Shown here: positions 41,951 through 51,001 of the stretch, piece by piece
Layout: every line of letters starts with the position of its first letter
How positions within the stretch are numbered: the stretch's first letter is position 1
DNA from: Candidatus Kurthia intestinigallinarum
Lineage (GTDB): Bacteria > Bacillota > Bacilli > Bacillales_A > Planococcaceae
Assembly (NCBI RefSeq): GCF_003991225.1
Contig: NZ_JTFC01000026.1
Span: forward strand, 186,001-250,000
DNA: 64,000 nt
Direction: 5' to 3'
The notes under the pieces: generated by a model
Seen by the model: the letters and a program-made list of their open reading frames with translations, nothing else
What the model was told of the DNA's origin: nothing
Database searches by the model: none
Program-made: the position numbers and the translations under genes

Positions 41951-42023
41951 ACTGTAACTTTTTGCTACACTTTCTCGTTAATTACTATATACTTAGTAAC
42001 GAATGAGTTTTAGGAGGAGAAAG

Positions 42024-42938
42024 ATGAAGAAGCTTGCATTAGCACTTGTCGCCATCGTTCTCGCTCTTGTTGTTTACAGTGTCGTATCAGCTACACAATC
42101 GACCGAAGAAGTGAAAAAAACTGTGCCAAAGAAACCAACAACACAAACGGTTTCTGTTACAGCCGATGACATTTCAAAAGGACAGCTTGTACTCATTAAT
42201 GCCGATCATGAAGTCAATGACAAAGCAGTTCCGGAAGATTTAGTAACCTTATCGAAGCATCCAAAGCTTATTAAAAATTTTACAACAGCAGATGATTCGA
42301 TTAAGATTTCTCGTGACATGCTAAGCGCTTTTCAGCAGATGATTCACGATGCGAAAAAAGACAATGTCACACACTTTGTTATCAATAGCAGCTATCGTTC
42401 GAAAAAGGTTCAAGCAGAACTTTACCGTACGAAAGGTGCAGACATTGCACTACCAGCCGGTGCGAGCGAACATAACTTAGGCTTATCAATGGATATTGGT
42501 TCAAGCCTTGGTTTAATGGAAAATGCAGAAGAAGGTAAATGGTTAGCAAAAAATGCCGCAAAATATGGCTTTATCTTGCGCTACCCTAGCGATAAAACGG
42601 ATATTACAGGCATTCAATATGAAGCTTGGCATTTCCGTTATGTTGGCCTACCACATAGTTTAATTATGCAAAAGCGTGATTGGGTACTAGAAGAGTACAT
42701 GAACTATTTGAAAAAGCATGACGCATTAAAAACAACAGTAAATGGCATGACGTATACGATTGAACATCATGATGTAAAAGCGACGGGCACAACAACAATT
42801 GAAGTGCCACTTGAACAAAGTTACACCGTTTCTGGCGATAACGATCAAGGAGTTATTTTAACTATTTGGAACCCACAAGAAGACCCACAACAACAAGAAG
42901 CGGCAAATCAAACAACGACGACAAAGAAACAACAATAA
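42024..42938 (+). CDS. VanY-type D-alanyl-D-alanine carboxypeptidase (M15)
   Basis: 304 residues. An N-terminal signal or anchor helix (residues 2-22), a low-complexity linker and an M15B zinc peptidase domain: the zinc ligands are in GASEHNLGLSMDIG and YEAWHFRYVG, with FVINSSYRSKKVQAELY before them. It trims the terminal D-alanine of peptidoglycan stem peptides outside the cell. A C-terminal extension of about 75 residues ends in a Gln/Thr/Lys-rich tail. ATG 42024 follows AGGAGG. There are no vancomycin-resistance genes around, so it is an ordinary wall-remodelling enzyme. Confidence 0.88.
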   Translation: MKKLALALVAIVLALVVYSVVSATQSTEEVKKTVPKKPTTQTVSVTADDISKGQLVLINADHEVNDKAVPEDLVTLSKHPKLIKNFTTADDSIKISRDMLSAFQQMIHDAKKDNVTHFVINSSYRSKKVQAELYRTKGADIALPAGASEHNLGLSMDIGSSLGLMENAEEGKWLAKNAAKYGFILRYPSDKTDITGIQYEAWHFRYVGLPHSLIMQKRDWVLEEYMNYLKKHDALKTTVNGMTYTIEHHDVKATGTTTIEVPLEQSYTVSGDNDQGVILTIWNPQEDPQQQEAANQTTTTKKQQ

Positions 42939-42946
42939 ACGCATAA

Positions 42947-42988
42947 AAAACCCCAGAATCCGCTTCGTTTAGCGACTCCTGGGGTTTT
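42947..42988. terminator. Bidirectional terminator between VanY-type and peptidase genes
   Basis: Arms AAAACCCCAG (42947-42956) and CTGGGGTTTT (42979-42988). Confidence 0.85.
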
Positions 42989-43025
42989 ATTTATAATATT
43001 TTTCCAAGTAGTTTGCGTTAAAAAA

Positions 43026-44147
43026 TTAGTTTAGAGTTGTTGTTACGTTAACGATTGCTACTAATAAATCAGCTAATTTTTCTAATTCTTCTACTGGAAT
43101 ACGTTCGTTTGTTGTATGAATAAATTCATAACCAACCGCTAAGTTGACTGTTGGAATGCCGTAGCCTGCGATAACGTTTGCATCACTACCGCCACCTGAT
43201 TGTGCTAATTTTGGTTCGCGACCGATAGCACGAGCTGCTTGTTGTGCAATTTGTACAACAACATCTTGCTCTGTGAAGCGGAAACCAGGGTACATATTTT
43301 TCACTTCTACCTCAGCAGCGCCGCCCATTTCTTTAGCTGCCTCTTCAAAAGCAGCTTTCATTGATGCCGCTTGTGCTTCTACTTTGTCTTGATCCAATGA
43401 ACGACATTCTGCTAATACCGTTGCTTCGTCCGCCACGATATTTGTTGCTTTACCACCTTCAAAGCGACCGATATTTGCTGTTGTATCGCTATCGATACGA
43501 CCAAGTTTCATACGTGCAACGGCTTTAGCTGCAATTGTAATTGCTGAAATGCCTTTTTCTGGTTCAACACCAGCATGTGCTGTTTTACCTTTTAATGTGG
43601 CAAAGATTTTTGTTTGGTACGGTGCTGCGACAACAATTTCACCAATTTTGCCATCTGAATCAACTGCAAAGCCATATTTTGCATAGACTTTTTCATGGTC
43701 TAAGAATTTCGCGCCTTCAAGGCCTGATTCTTCACCAGCTGTAATGACATATTGAATGTCACCATGTGCGATTTTTTGTTCTTGAATGCGACGTGCAAGC
43801 TCGATTAATGCAGCAAGACCTGCTTTATCATCAGCACCTAAAATCGTTGTGCCATCTGAATAGATATAGCCGTCTTCTTTAATAATTGGTTTAATTCCAA
43901 CGCCTGGAACAACAGTGTCCATATGAGCTGTGAAGTAAATCGCATCAATGCCCTCTGTATTGCCTTTTAATGTCGCGATAATATTACCTGATGCATGGCC
44001 GTTTTTCGTATCGGCATCATCTACATAAACATCAAATCCTAGCTCTTTTAAAATGTTTTGTAATACAGGTGAAATTTTTTCTTCATGATACGTTTCTGAA
44101 TCAATTTGTACTAATTCTAAAAATTGTTCTACGATTCGACTATTCAA
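43026..44147 (-). CDS. yqjE: M20-family peptidase, PepT-like (YqjE)
   Basis: 373 residues, dinuclear zinc exopeptidase. Metal and catalytic residues: YFTAHMDTVVPG, TTILGADDKAGLAALIEL, the acidic pair in VITAGEESGLEGAK, and the last histidine in YEFIHTTNERIPVEE. The dimerisation lid (AHAGVEPEKGISAITIAAKA) is present. Bacillus YqjE lies in the same gene neighbourhood and has the same length. It starts at TTG 44147, 8 nt after AAAGGAG. Peptide substrate not known. Confidence 0.88.
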   Translation of the reverse strand: MNSRIVEQFLELVQIDSETYHEEKISPVLQNILKELGFDVYVDDADTKNGHASGNIIATLKGNTEGIDAIYFTAHMDTVVPGVGIKPIIKEDGYIYSDGTTILGADDKAGLAALIELARRIQEQKIAHGDIQYVITAGEESGLEGAKFLDHEKVYAKYGFAVDSDGKIGEIVVAAPYQTKIFATLKGKTAHAGVEPEKGISAITIAAKAVARMKLGRIDSDTTANIGRFEGGKATNIVADEATVLAECRSLDQDKVEAQAASMKAAFEEAAKEMGGAAEVEVKNMYPGFRFTEQDVVVQIAQQAARAIGREPKLAQSGGGSDANVIAGYGIPTVNLAVGYEFIHTTNERIPVEELEKLADLLVAIVNVTTTLN

Positions 44148-44170
44148 TGGTAAGACTCCTTTATATTCAA

Positions 44171-44227
44171 CCTAACATGTCCTGTTAGGCTTGTAGCTAT
44201 GCTACGTTTCCACGTATCACTATACCA
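44171..44227 (-). promoter_or_regulatory. Promoter and two 5'-UTR palindromes of the peptidase gene
   Basis: Extended -10 TGGTATAGT (44227-44219, minus strand). The leader then holds GTAGC-TAT-GCTAC (44193-44205) and CCTAACA-TGTCC-TGTTAGG (44171-44189), both perfect, just before the ribosome binding site. Confidence 0.45.
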
Positions 44228-44244
44228 CAAAATCCCTATTTTCG

Positions 44245-45402
44245 TTACTTTTCGCGCCCCATTAAGCGGTTTTTGCTGAGCGCATTTTTAATAATGGCGG
44301 TGCATTTCATCATGCCACCGTCTTGTTTACTTTTTTGACGTGTATAATCTTTTGCTAGCGCATGTAAAAATTGACGAACGCGTGGTGAGTCCTTGCCTTC
44401 TTCGATTTGATGTTCAAAGCAATAATCGTTAAAGAATAAGTTTAAATAGCGCTGATTATTCGCAAAAATGAGCGGCTCTTTTTCACCATATAAGCGCGCA
44501 TTTTCCTCATTGATAAAATCAATAATGCCTAGGACCGTTGCCGTTGCTCCTTCGTAAAGGGATAAGTAATTACGCAGTCCCTCTTCAAGCGTACATTGTA
44601 GGTGATAGACGCGAATCGCCTGTAATGCACGTTCAATATCTACATTCGGGATATAAATATATTTCATGCCCATAATGTGAATATTTTGCTGTTCTTCAAC
44701 TATCGATTGATTATGCATTAATAACTGATAAATTTGGTCAAATTGCTCATAGGATAATAGCGCATAGGCATCTAAAAAGCGCGCGACATCCCCTTGAATA
44801 TCTTGACTAATTTCTTGCATTTCTTGCGCTAATAAGAAATTATTAAATGTTGTTAACTGTTGTTTTTCTACCGGTAATAGCGTAGGCATTAATAATTTCG
44901 TTTCACGAATAAAGCGCATACCCGATAGCTCGACATCGCCTTCATGGAAATAAAAAGCACGTGGTTGACGCGATTCTATTTCTTCTAATGTCATATGTAC
45001 GTCTGTGATGTCTTCTTGAATGTGATTGTAAATATCAATGGCCACACGTGAGAAAATAAATGTCAGATTACTGCCTTCAAATGGACAGCTTTCATCTTGA
45101 TAATGTTTATAATAAAAGAACACAATCGTTTGAAAAAAGTCATAGGCATTGCCTAGTGGGACTTTTGTAAACTGTGCAAAAAACTCAATGGCACGTGCAT
45201 TAAGTGCTCGCTGCTCCTTCGTCTTACCATCTAGCAATTCATTGTAAAAATGAATCGTTTCGATGACATCGATATATGGCTTATCAACGCGAATATCAAT
45301 ATAGCGATGATCGAGCTCAATTGCGATAGCATGTCCTTCTCGTTCAAGCGTTACTTGAGGCTCTTCTTCTTGTAAACGTTTTTGTTTATTCCAAAAGCTC
45401 AT
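44245..45402 (-). CDS. Hypothetical protein, unknown family
   Basis: 385 residues, soluble and helical, rich in aromatic residues (YDFFQTIVFFYYKHYQDESC, FLNDYALL-like helices, VRQFLHALAKDYTRQKSKQD). It has no signal peptide, membrane segment, nucleotide loop or metal motif that I can see. ATG 45402 follows AGGAGGTG; the reading from 45435 has no ribosome binding site. It is upstream of yqjE on the same strand and downstream of dsdA with a 77-nt gap, so it may be co-transcribed with dsdA. No function can be given. Confidence 0.6.
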   Translation of the reverse strand: MSFWNKQKRLQEEEPQVTLEREGHAIAIELDHRYIDIRVDKPYIDVIETIHFYNELLDGKTKEQRALNARAIEFFAQFTKVPLGNAYDFFQTIVFFYYKHYQDESCPFEGSNLTFIFSRVAIDIYNHIQEDITDVHMTLEEIESRQPRAFYFHEGDVELSGMRFIRETKLLMPTLLPVEKQQLTTFNNFLLAQEMQEISQDIQGDVARFLDAYALLSYEQFDQIYQLLMHNQSIVEEQQNIHIMGMKYIYIPNVDIERALQAIRVYHLQCTLEEGLRNYLSLYEGATATVLGIIDFINEENARLYGEKEPLIFANNQRYLNLFFNDYCFEHQIEEGKDSPRVRQFLHALAKDYTRQKSKQDGGMMKCTAIIKNALSKNRLMGREK

Positions 45403-45479
45403 CCATGCACCTCCTGTTGTCATTCCTTCATTCATCTTTTTCTATTATACAAAATAATACAGTACCTGCCCTCGTTTAA

Positions 45480-46682
45480 TTATATAAAATCATGACTTTT
45501 TTCTGTAGCGGGTACTAAGCCACCGCCTGTTGCCCATACGAGATGTTGTGCTGTCGGATAACGTGATGCTAGTAAAACAGCACCTTCAAAACCTGCTGCT
45601 GCGGACGGTTCCACATAAATGCGTTCAGTTGTCCATAGTAGCTGCTGTAGCTCGCGCAGTCGGGTATCTGACACTGTTAGCACCCCATCTAGTAGCGGCT
45701 CCATTAAACGGCCTACAAAGCGCGATGCACGTCCAACAGCTAAACCATCTGCAATCGTTTGATTTGTTAGGCCAATATCTTCTACACAAATAGCGTCATG
45801 CTTGCCTGTAGCCATACCAAGCAACATACAAGGCGATTCGACCGGCTCGACCATAAAACATTTCACCGCTGCGCCAAATTGTGCCTTCAAACCATAAATA
45901 ACGCCACCTGGCCCGCCACCGACACCGCATGGAATATAGACGACAAGTGGTGTCGCTGTAGTTGGCTTTTGTGGCAATTGATTCGCGAGCCGACGTGCAG
46001 CAACAGCATAGCCTGCAAATAATTGCTGCGAGTTTTCATCATCGATAAAATGACTATATGTGTCGTCCTCTGCTTGCTTGCGCCCTGTTTCAACTGCTAC
46101 GCTATAATCGCCTGCATGCTCGACGACTTGAACACCTTTTTCTTGCAGCATATCCTTCTTCCACTGCTTAGCATCATGTGACATATGTACAACAACTCGA
46201 AAACCTAGCTTCGCACTCATCATACCAATCGATAAGCCAAGATTACCTGTTGATCCGACAACAATCGTATGGTTTGATAGCTCATCAATGATTGCTTGCT
46301 CTGCAAAAAGCGTATACGAATCTTTTGTCGTAAGTAGTCCTGCTTGTAGCGCAATGGACTCGGCAAGTACCAATACTTCATATATACCCCCGCGTGCCTT
46401 AATAGAACCACTTACCGGTAAAATATCATCACGTTTTACGAAAAGAGATGCTTTAAACTGGTGTCCGAGCTGCTCGAGCGACGCAAGTGGTGACTCAATG
46501 ATGCCATTTGTCGCGCTTGTTTCCGGAAAAGCGAGCATAAAATACGGCGCAAAACGCTGTAATCTTCGCTCTGCCTCATCAATTAATGCGGCATCAAATA
46601 AAAATGTCGTTGGCTGCTGTTCCACTTGTGGATTGTCCCAAATGACTTGCTGCCGTTGCTGTAATTGTTCAATAATTGTCAT
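45480..46682 (-). CDS. dsdA: D-serine dehydratase
   Basis: 400 residues, fold-type II PLP enzyme converting D-serine to pyruvate and ammonia. The start RFAPYFMLAFPETSATNGII, the PLP lysine in PVSGSIKARGGIYEVL, VVGSTGNLGLSIGMMSAKLG, the phosphate-binding CGVGGGPGGV, and VEPVESPCMLLG are very close to DsdA. It is about 40 residues shorter than E. coli DsdA, split between the N-terminus and a missing segment after VEPSAAAG. All active-site motifs remain. ATG 46682 follows GGAGGGG. It may detoxify or use D-serine from wall turnover. Confidence 0.9.
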   Translation of the reverse strand: MTIIEQLQQRQQVIWDNPQVEQQPTTFLFDAALIDEAERRLQRFAPYFMLAFPETSATNGIIESPLASLEQLGHQFKASLFVKRDDILPVSGSIKARGGIYEVLVLAESIALQAGLLTTKDSYTLFAEQAIIDELSNHTIVVGSTGNLGLSIGMMSAKLGFRVVVHMSHDAKQWKKDMLQEKGVQVVEHAGDYSVAVETGRKQAEDDTYSHFIDDENSQQLFAGYAVAARRLANQLPQKPTTATPLVVYIPCGVGGGPGGVIYGLKAQFGAAVKCFMVEPVESPCMLLGMATGKHDAICVEDIGLTNQTIADGLAVGRASRFVGRLMEPLLDGVLTVSDTRLRELQQLLWTTERIYVEPSAAAGFEGAVLLASRYPTAQHLVWATGGGLVPATEKSHDFI

Positions 46683-46783
46683 AAAACCCCTCCTACTAGT
46701 TAGTATACGAAATTTTAATACGCATGTCCTTTTTTACCATATAGACTAGCGAGCTAAATGTTTTATTAGTTAAATAAAAAAAC

Positions 46784-46823
46784 ATCGAACCTACTAAGAG
46801 GCTCGATGTTTTACGGCGATTCG
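46784..46823 (-). terminator. Terminator of mce-pccB
   Basis: Minus-strand stem AAAACATCGA / TCGATGTTTT with T7, directly after the pccB stop. Confidence 0.85.
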
Positions 46824-46825
46824 AC

Positions 46826-48373
46826 TTATAGTGGAATATTGCCGTGTTTTTTCGCTGGACGATCTTCTTTTTTGTTGCGTAACATTTCAAGTGATTGCAT
46901 TAACTTAATACGTGTATCACGTGGATCAATCACGTCATCTACTAAGCCGTAGCTCGCTGCAACGTAAGGATTTGCGAATTTTTCTTTGTATTCTTCGATT
47001 TTTTGAGCGCGCAATGCTTCTGGGTCCGCTGATTTCGCGATTTCACTCGCATGGATAATGTTTGCGGCACCTGCTGCACCCATAACAGCGATTTCAGCGT
47101 TTGGCCAAGCGAATACCATATCTGCACCGATTGCTTTTGAGTTCAGTGCCACATATGCACCACCGTAAGCTTTACGCAGAATAACAGTAATTTTTGGTAC
47201 AGTTGCTTCTGAATATGCATAAAGGATTTTCGCACCGTGACGAATAATACCGCCATGCTCTTGTTTAACGCCTGGGAAGAAACCAGATACGTCTTCAAAT
47301 GTGATGATTGGCACATTGTAGGCGTCACAAGTACGTACAAAGCGTGCTAATTTATCAGATGAATCGATATCTAAACCGCCTGCTAGTACTTTTGGTTGGT
47401 TACATACAAGACCTACTGATTCACCATCGATGCGTGCAAAGCCGACTACGATGTTTTTCGCGAAGTCTTTTTGTACTTCCATAAATGTACCTGGGTCAGC
47501 TACTTGTTCAACCACTTTACGTACATCATATGCCTTTGTTTGATCCGTTGGTACGATATCTAAAAGCTCTGGACGTTCGTGGTCTTTTTCATTAAATTCA
47601 ACACGTGGTGCTTTCTCTGTGTTGTTTTGTGGTAAGTAGCTTAATAATTGCTTGATTTGGTCGATTGCTTCTTGTTCGCCAGGAGCTCGGAAGTGAGCAT
47701 TACCGCTTACTGCATTATGTACTTTCGAACCGCCAAGACCTTCAGCAGAAATTTTTTCACCCGTTACGGTTTCAATAACTTTTGGACCTGTGATAAACAT
47801 TTGAGATGTTTTATCAACCATTAAGATAAAGTCTGTGATGGCTGGAGAGTACACTGCACCACCAGCACATGGTCCCATAATTACGGAAATCTGAGGAATC
47901 ACACCTGAGAAGATTGAGTTGCGGTAGAATACTTTACCGTAACCATCAAGTGATAATACGCCTTCTTGAATACGTGCGCCACCTGAATCGTTAATGCCGA
48001 TGAATGGTGCGCCATTTTTCGCTGCTAAATCCATTACATTCGCAATTTTGTTGGCGTGCATTTCACCAAGAGCGCCACCAAATACTGTGAAGTCTTGAGA
48101 GAATAAATAAACTGGACGGCCGTTTACTTTACCATAACCTGTTACAACACCATCGCCAGGGCCCTCTAAGCCTTGCATACCGAAGTCTACTGTACGGTGT
48201 TGTACGAATGGATTGATTTCTACGAAAGTACCTTCGTCTAGTAATAAATCAATACGTTCGCGAGCTGTTAATTTACCTTTAGCATGTTGTTTTTCAATGC
48301 GGGCGTCACCGCCACCCATTTCGATTGTGCGTTTTTTATCATATAATTCATTAATTTTATCATACATATCCAT
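46826..48373 (-). CDS. pccB: Propionyl-CoA carboxylase beta / methylmalonyl-CoA carboxyltransferase subunit
   Basis: 515 residues, biotin-dependent carboxyltransferase. The N-terminal KGKLTARERIDLLLDEGTF, the oxyanion-hole glycines GPCAGGAVYSPAITDF, and C-terminal ILRKAYGGAYVALNSK and VMGAAGAANI are standard for PccB/YqjD. It carboxylates propionyl-CoA to (S)-methylmalonyl-CoA. The biotin carboxylase and carrier subunits are not in the window and must come from elsewhere. It follows mce by 21 nt; mce-pccB is the yqjC-yqjD pair of Bacillus. GGAG precedes ATG 48373; ATG 48367 is an alternative. Confidence 0.92.
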   Translation of the reverse strand: MDMYDKINELYDKKRTIEMGGGDARIEKQHAKGKLTARERIDLLLDEGTFVEINPFVQHRTVDFGMQGLEGPGDGVVTGYGKVNGRPVYLFSQDFTVFGGALGEMHANKIANVMDLAAKNGAPFIGINDSGGARIQEGVLSLDGYGKVFYRNSIFSGVIPQISVIMGPCAGGAVYSPAITDFILMVDKTSQMFITGPKVIETVTGEKISAEGLGGSKVHNAVSGNAHFRAPGEQEAIDQIKQLLSYLPQNNTEKAPRVEFNEKDHERPELLDIVPTDQTKAYDVRKVVEQVADPGTFMEVQKDFAKNIVVGFARIDGESVGLVCNQPKVLAGGLDIDSSDKLARFVRTCDAYNVPIITFEDVSGFFPGVKQEHGGIIRHGAKILYAYSEATVPKITVILRKAYGGAYVALNSKAIGADMVFAWPNAEIAVMGAAGAANIIHASEIAKSADPEALRAQKIEEYKEKFANPYVAASYGLVDDVIDPRDTRIKLMQSLEMLRNKKEDRPAKKHGNIPL

Positions 48374-48394
48374 AGTTTCTGATTGCTCCTTTTC

Positions 48395-48793
48395 TTAGCC
48401 TCGATCTACTAATTCATAAAGAACACCGAAAGATGATTTCGGGTGAATAAACACTACTTTTGCGCCGCCAGCACCAATTTTAGGTTGTTCTGAAAGGAGG
48501 CGTGCACCTTCTGCTTTCATACGTTCCATTTCTTGTTCAATGCCTTTGACTTTTAATGCAATATGGTGAATTCCTTCGCCACGTTTTTCTAGATAGCCGT
48601 GAATCGCAGATGACTCAGAAAGCGGTTCCAATAACTCGATATGCGTATTGCCGCCATCAAGAAAAGCAACCTTCACTTGTTCTGATTCTACTTCTTCGAC
48701 TTTCTCCAAGTTCATGCCTAACACATCAGTGTAATATGCAATACGCTCGTCAATATTTCGAACGGCGATGCCAATGTGATCTACATTCTCCAC
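48395..48793 (-). CDS. mce: Methylmalonyl-CoA epimerase
   Basis: 132 residues, vicinal-oxygen-chelate fold. Metal ligands are in NVDHIGIAVRN (His), HIELLEPL (Glu region), GIHHIALKV (His) and VLYELV (Glu). Interconverts (S)- and (R)-methylmalonyl-CoA between PccB and MutAB. It starts at GTG 48793, about 12 nt after AAAGGAG; the longer reading from 48826 covers the ribosome binding site. First gene of mce-pccB. The 370 bp upstream are AT-rich with no clear promoter call. Confidence 0.92.
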   Translation of the reverse strand: MENVDHIGIAVRNIDERIAYYTDVLGMNLEKVEEVESEQVKVAFLDGGNTHIELLEPLSESSAIHGYLEKRGEGIHHIALKVKGIEQEMERMKAEGARLLSEQPKIGAGGAKVVFIHPKSSFGVLYELVDRG

Positions 48794-49136
48794 GAGTCCC
48801 CAACTCCTTTTTGTTGTATAACACAAGTGTAACGAATTTCTTTAAAATCCTCTACTGAACCCCTTCATTTGAAAATTGATAGAAAATTTTAAATCATACA
48901 AATGTATATCCTTATGTTAGCTTAATTCTAAAAAAAATCTAGTTTTATCGTAAAAAAGAGCATTTTTTGTTTTTTATGCACTATTTTAGAGCCATGTTTT
49001 TGCAACATAGCAACCACATGTGCAAATTTTCAGTTTTTTTAATCTGTACTATAACTATTTTCAATCGTTTCTCAAAAGATTTTTTATTTACATTATTTAT
49101 TATTATTTTCAACTACTTCTTTTCAACAATTAAACT

Positions 49137-49165
49137 TTGCGAATAAAATAAAGATTTGGTACACT
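49137..49165 (+). promoter_or_regulatory. Promoter of prli42
   Basis: TTTGCG (49137-49142), 17 bp, TACACT (49160-49165) with an extended TGG before it; the start codon is 30 bp downstream. Confidence 0.6.
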
Positions 49166-49194
49166 ATGGTCAACAGAGTGAAGGAGTCGACGTT

Positions 49195-49290
49195 ATGAGC
49201 AATAAGAAATTCCAAAAAGCGGTTATCATTTTAATGGCTGTCATTATGGTCGTATCTACCGTTGCATTCGGTTTAACGATGTTACTGTAA
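49195..49290 (+). CDS. prli42: Stressosome-associated peptide Prli42
   Basis: 31 residues: MSNKKFQKAVIILM, then a hydrophobic stretch to FGLTMLL. This length, the charged start and single membrane helix match Prli42, a peptide that anchors the stressosome at the membrane in Listeria and is conserved in Bacillales. ATG 49195 follows GAAGGAG with 9-nt spacing and a clear promoter is present. It lies between mce and yqjA. Confidence 0.85.
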   Translation: MSNKKFQKAVIILMAVIMVVSTVAFGLTMLL

Positions 49291-49363
49291 TCATTCAAAC
49301 CCCGCTACTACAAAACACTGGGCCAATAACATCCTATCCCCAGCAAAAAAACATGAGCATAAC

Positions 49364-49402
49364 AAAAGAAGGAACCGCCAACGCGCGGTTCCTTCTTTTT
49401 TG
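49364..49402. terminator. Bidirectional terminator between prli42 and yqjA
   Basis: 15-bp stem AAAAGAAGGAACCGC (49364-49378) / GCGGTTCCTTCTTTT with a 6-nt loop. Confidence 0.9.
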
Positions 49403-49430
49403 TGTGAGCTGATAATCAAACGATTCACTC

Positions 49431-50414
49431 TTAATTAAAAACAGGTTTGCCCTTTTTAATTTTTAAGCCTTTAAAATTTTGCTTGATTGATAAATATTGA
49501 TCCATTTCCTCAAGGAATTGATACAGGGAGGCCATCGCTACAAACTCTTCATGCGTTTGTGGCAGTGGTAGCTCCTGAAATTCTTTCTTCACTTGAGATA
49601 ATTTTCCACGATATTTTACAGCCGTATTCCCTGAGTGCACATTATTCGATAAATCATCCATAAATTCGGCAATCACATGTGCTTGTGTCACAATTGTTGG
49701 CAGATTGGTGATTTTCGGCAAAATACGCTCAATAATTTCAAGCTGCTGCTCTCGAATATCAAAATAGCGATAAAACAAGTTTTCTTTACGTGTGATGTGA
49801 TTTTCAACATCTTGGTAGGCAAGGGATTTCCCTTTATTGACTGCCTCTGTAGCAAGCAATAACTCACGCCCATTCCAATTCGTATCCCCTTCACGTAAAT
49901 ATTTAGCAATTTCACTAAAAATCGCACTATAATTTTTTTCAATTTCGATACGATACGTATTTAATTCGCGCTCAATATCTGGCATTTGCATATTCACAAG
50001 GAAGCCAACCCCAAACCCAACAAGCATAATGAGTAATTCATTTTCAAGCAGTGCCAGTGTAAAATGCTGTTCATTAAAAATATGCAATAAAATAACGGAT
50101 GATGACACAAAACCGGGCGTTACTTTTAGCATTACCAAAATAGGTAATAGAAATAGCACGAGAAGTCCTAAAACCAATGCGTGATAGCCTAGAAACGTAA
50201 AGAACACATAACTCATCGCGAGCACGAGGAATGAGGCAACAATGCGCGTATAAATCGCATGAATTGATTTACGTTTCGTTGTTTGAATACTTAAGATTGT
50301 TAAAATACCTGCGCTCGTATAGTATTCTAAATTTAAAAAAGCAGCGAGCCAAATGGCAAGTGCGACGCCAACTGCTGTTTTGACAGTCCGAAATCCTATT
50401 TTAAACTTTCTCAT
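49431..50414 (-). CDS. yqjA: Aromatic acid exporter family protein (YqjA)
   Basis: 327 residues. Five or six N-terminal membrane segments (residues 10-140: VKTAVGVALAIWLAAFL, IVASFLVLAMSYVFFTFLG, GLLVLFLLPILVML and others) followed by a cytoplasmic helical domain. This is the DUF939/ArAE layout of Bacillus YqjA, which lies in the same order next to brxB (YqiW). Proposed role: export of aromatic acids. A GGAGGGG site precedes ATG 50414. It is 80 nt downstream of brxB but a terminator separates them. Confidence 0.85.
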   Translation of the reverse strand: MRKFKIGFRTVKTAVGVALAIWLAAFLNLEYYTSAGILTILSIQTTKRKSIHAIYTRIVASFLVLAMSYVFFTFLGYHALVLGLLVLFLLPILVMLKVTPGFVSSSVILLHIFNEQHFTLALLENELLIMLVGFGVGFLVNMQMPDIERELNTYRIEIEKNYSAIFSEIAKYLREGDTNWNGRELLLATEAVNKGKSLAYQDVENHITRKENLFYRYFDIREQQLEIIERILPKITNLPTIVTQAHVIAEFMDDLSNNVHSGNTAVKYRGKLSQVKKEFQELPLPQTHEEFVAMASLYQFLEEMDQYLSIKQNFKGLKIKKGKPVFN

Positions 50415-50453
50415 AATCTACCCCTCCTGCATTCAAAATGGCTTCAAACGCAC

Positions 50454-50478
50454 AAAAACCGCGCCTATGCACGGTTTC
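50454..50478 (-). terminator. Terminator of brxB
   Basis: Arms AAACCG (50456-50461) and CGGTTT (50472-50477), extended by GC/GC pairs; a short T run follows on the minus strand. Confidence 0.6.
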
Positions 50479-50494
50479 TGAATTTCGCTCATAA

Positions 50495-50935
50495 TTACAT
50501 TTCTTCGCAATAATCTTCGAAGTAGCCTTGTAAGTTTGTCACAACATTTACAGGGTCGTGACCTTCGATTTCATGACGAGGAATTTCAGCAACGACTTGA
50601 CCATCTTTCATTAAGACAAACGATGGAGATGATGGGATATGGTCCTCACCAAATAGCATACGTGCCATTGCTGTTGCTTCTTTATCTTGACCCGCGAAAA
50701 CTGTCACAAAGTGATCAGGACGTTTTGGGTAGTTTTGTGAATAAACAGCTGCTGGACGTGCGATACCGCCTGCGCAACCACATACTGAGTTCACCATAAA
50801 TAATGTTGTTCCCGGTTGTTTTGCTGCTTCGTCCACTTCTTCTGCTGTGCGTAATTCTGTATAACCATTCTCCGTTAACTCTGAACGGCATTGATTAATC
50901 ATTGATTGATATAATAAATCGTATTCCATTGCCAT
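50495..50935 (-). CDS. brxB: Bacilliredoxin BrxB (YqiW)
   Basis: 146 residues, thioredoxin-like fold with the CGC redox motif in VNSVCGCAGGIARPAA. Removes bacillithiol from S-bacillithiolated proteins under oxidative stress. LFGEDHIPSSPSFVLMKDG and the C-terminal EDYCEEM fit the BrxA/BrxB family; position beside yqjA points to BrxB. ATG 50935 follows GGGGC. The presence of BrxB implies the cell makes bacillithiol. Confidence 0.93.
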   Translation of the reverse strand: MAMEYDLLYQSMINQCRSELTENGYTELRTAEEVDEAAKQPGTTLFMVNSVCGCAGGIARPAAVYSQNYPKRPDHFVTVFAGQDKEATAMARMLFGEDHIPSSPSFVLMKDGQVVAEIPRHEIEGHDPVNVVTNLQGYFEDYCEEM

Positions 50936-51001
50936 ATTAATTAGCCCCTTTCACTATCTTCATCTTACTATAACAGCCTCTGCACTCGATTTCAAAGGTT
51001 C

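Noticed and set aside
49001-49016. Sigma-54-like site on the minus strand upstream of mce
   Set aside because: GG and GC are spaced correctly, but the -24 element reads TGGTTG rather than TGGCAC and it lies about 200 bp from mce.
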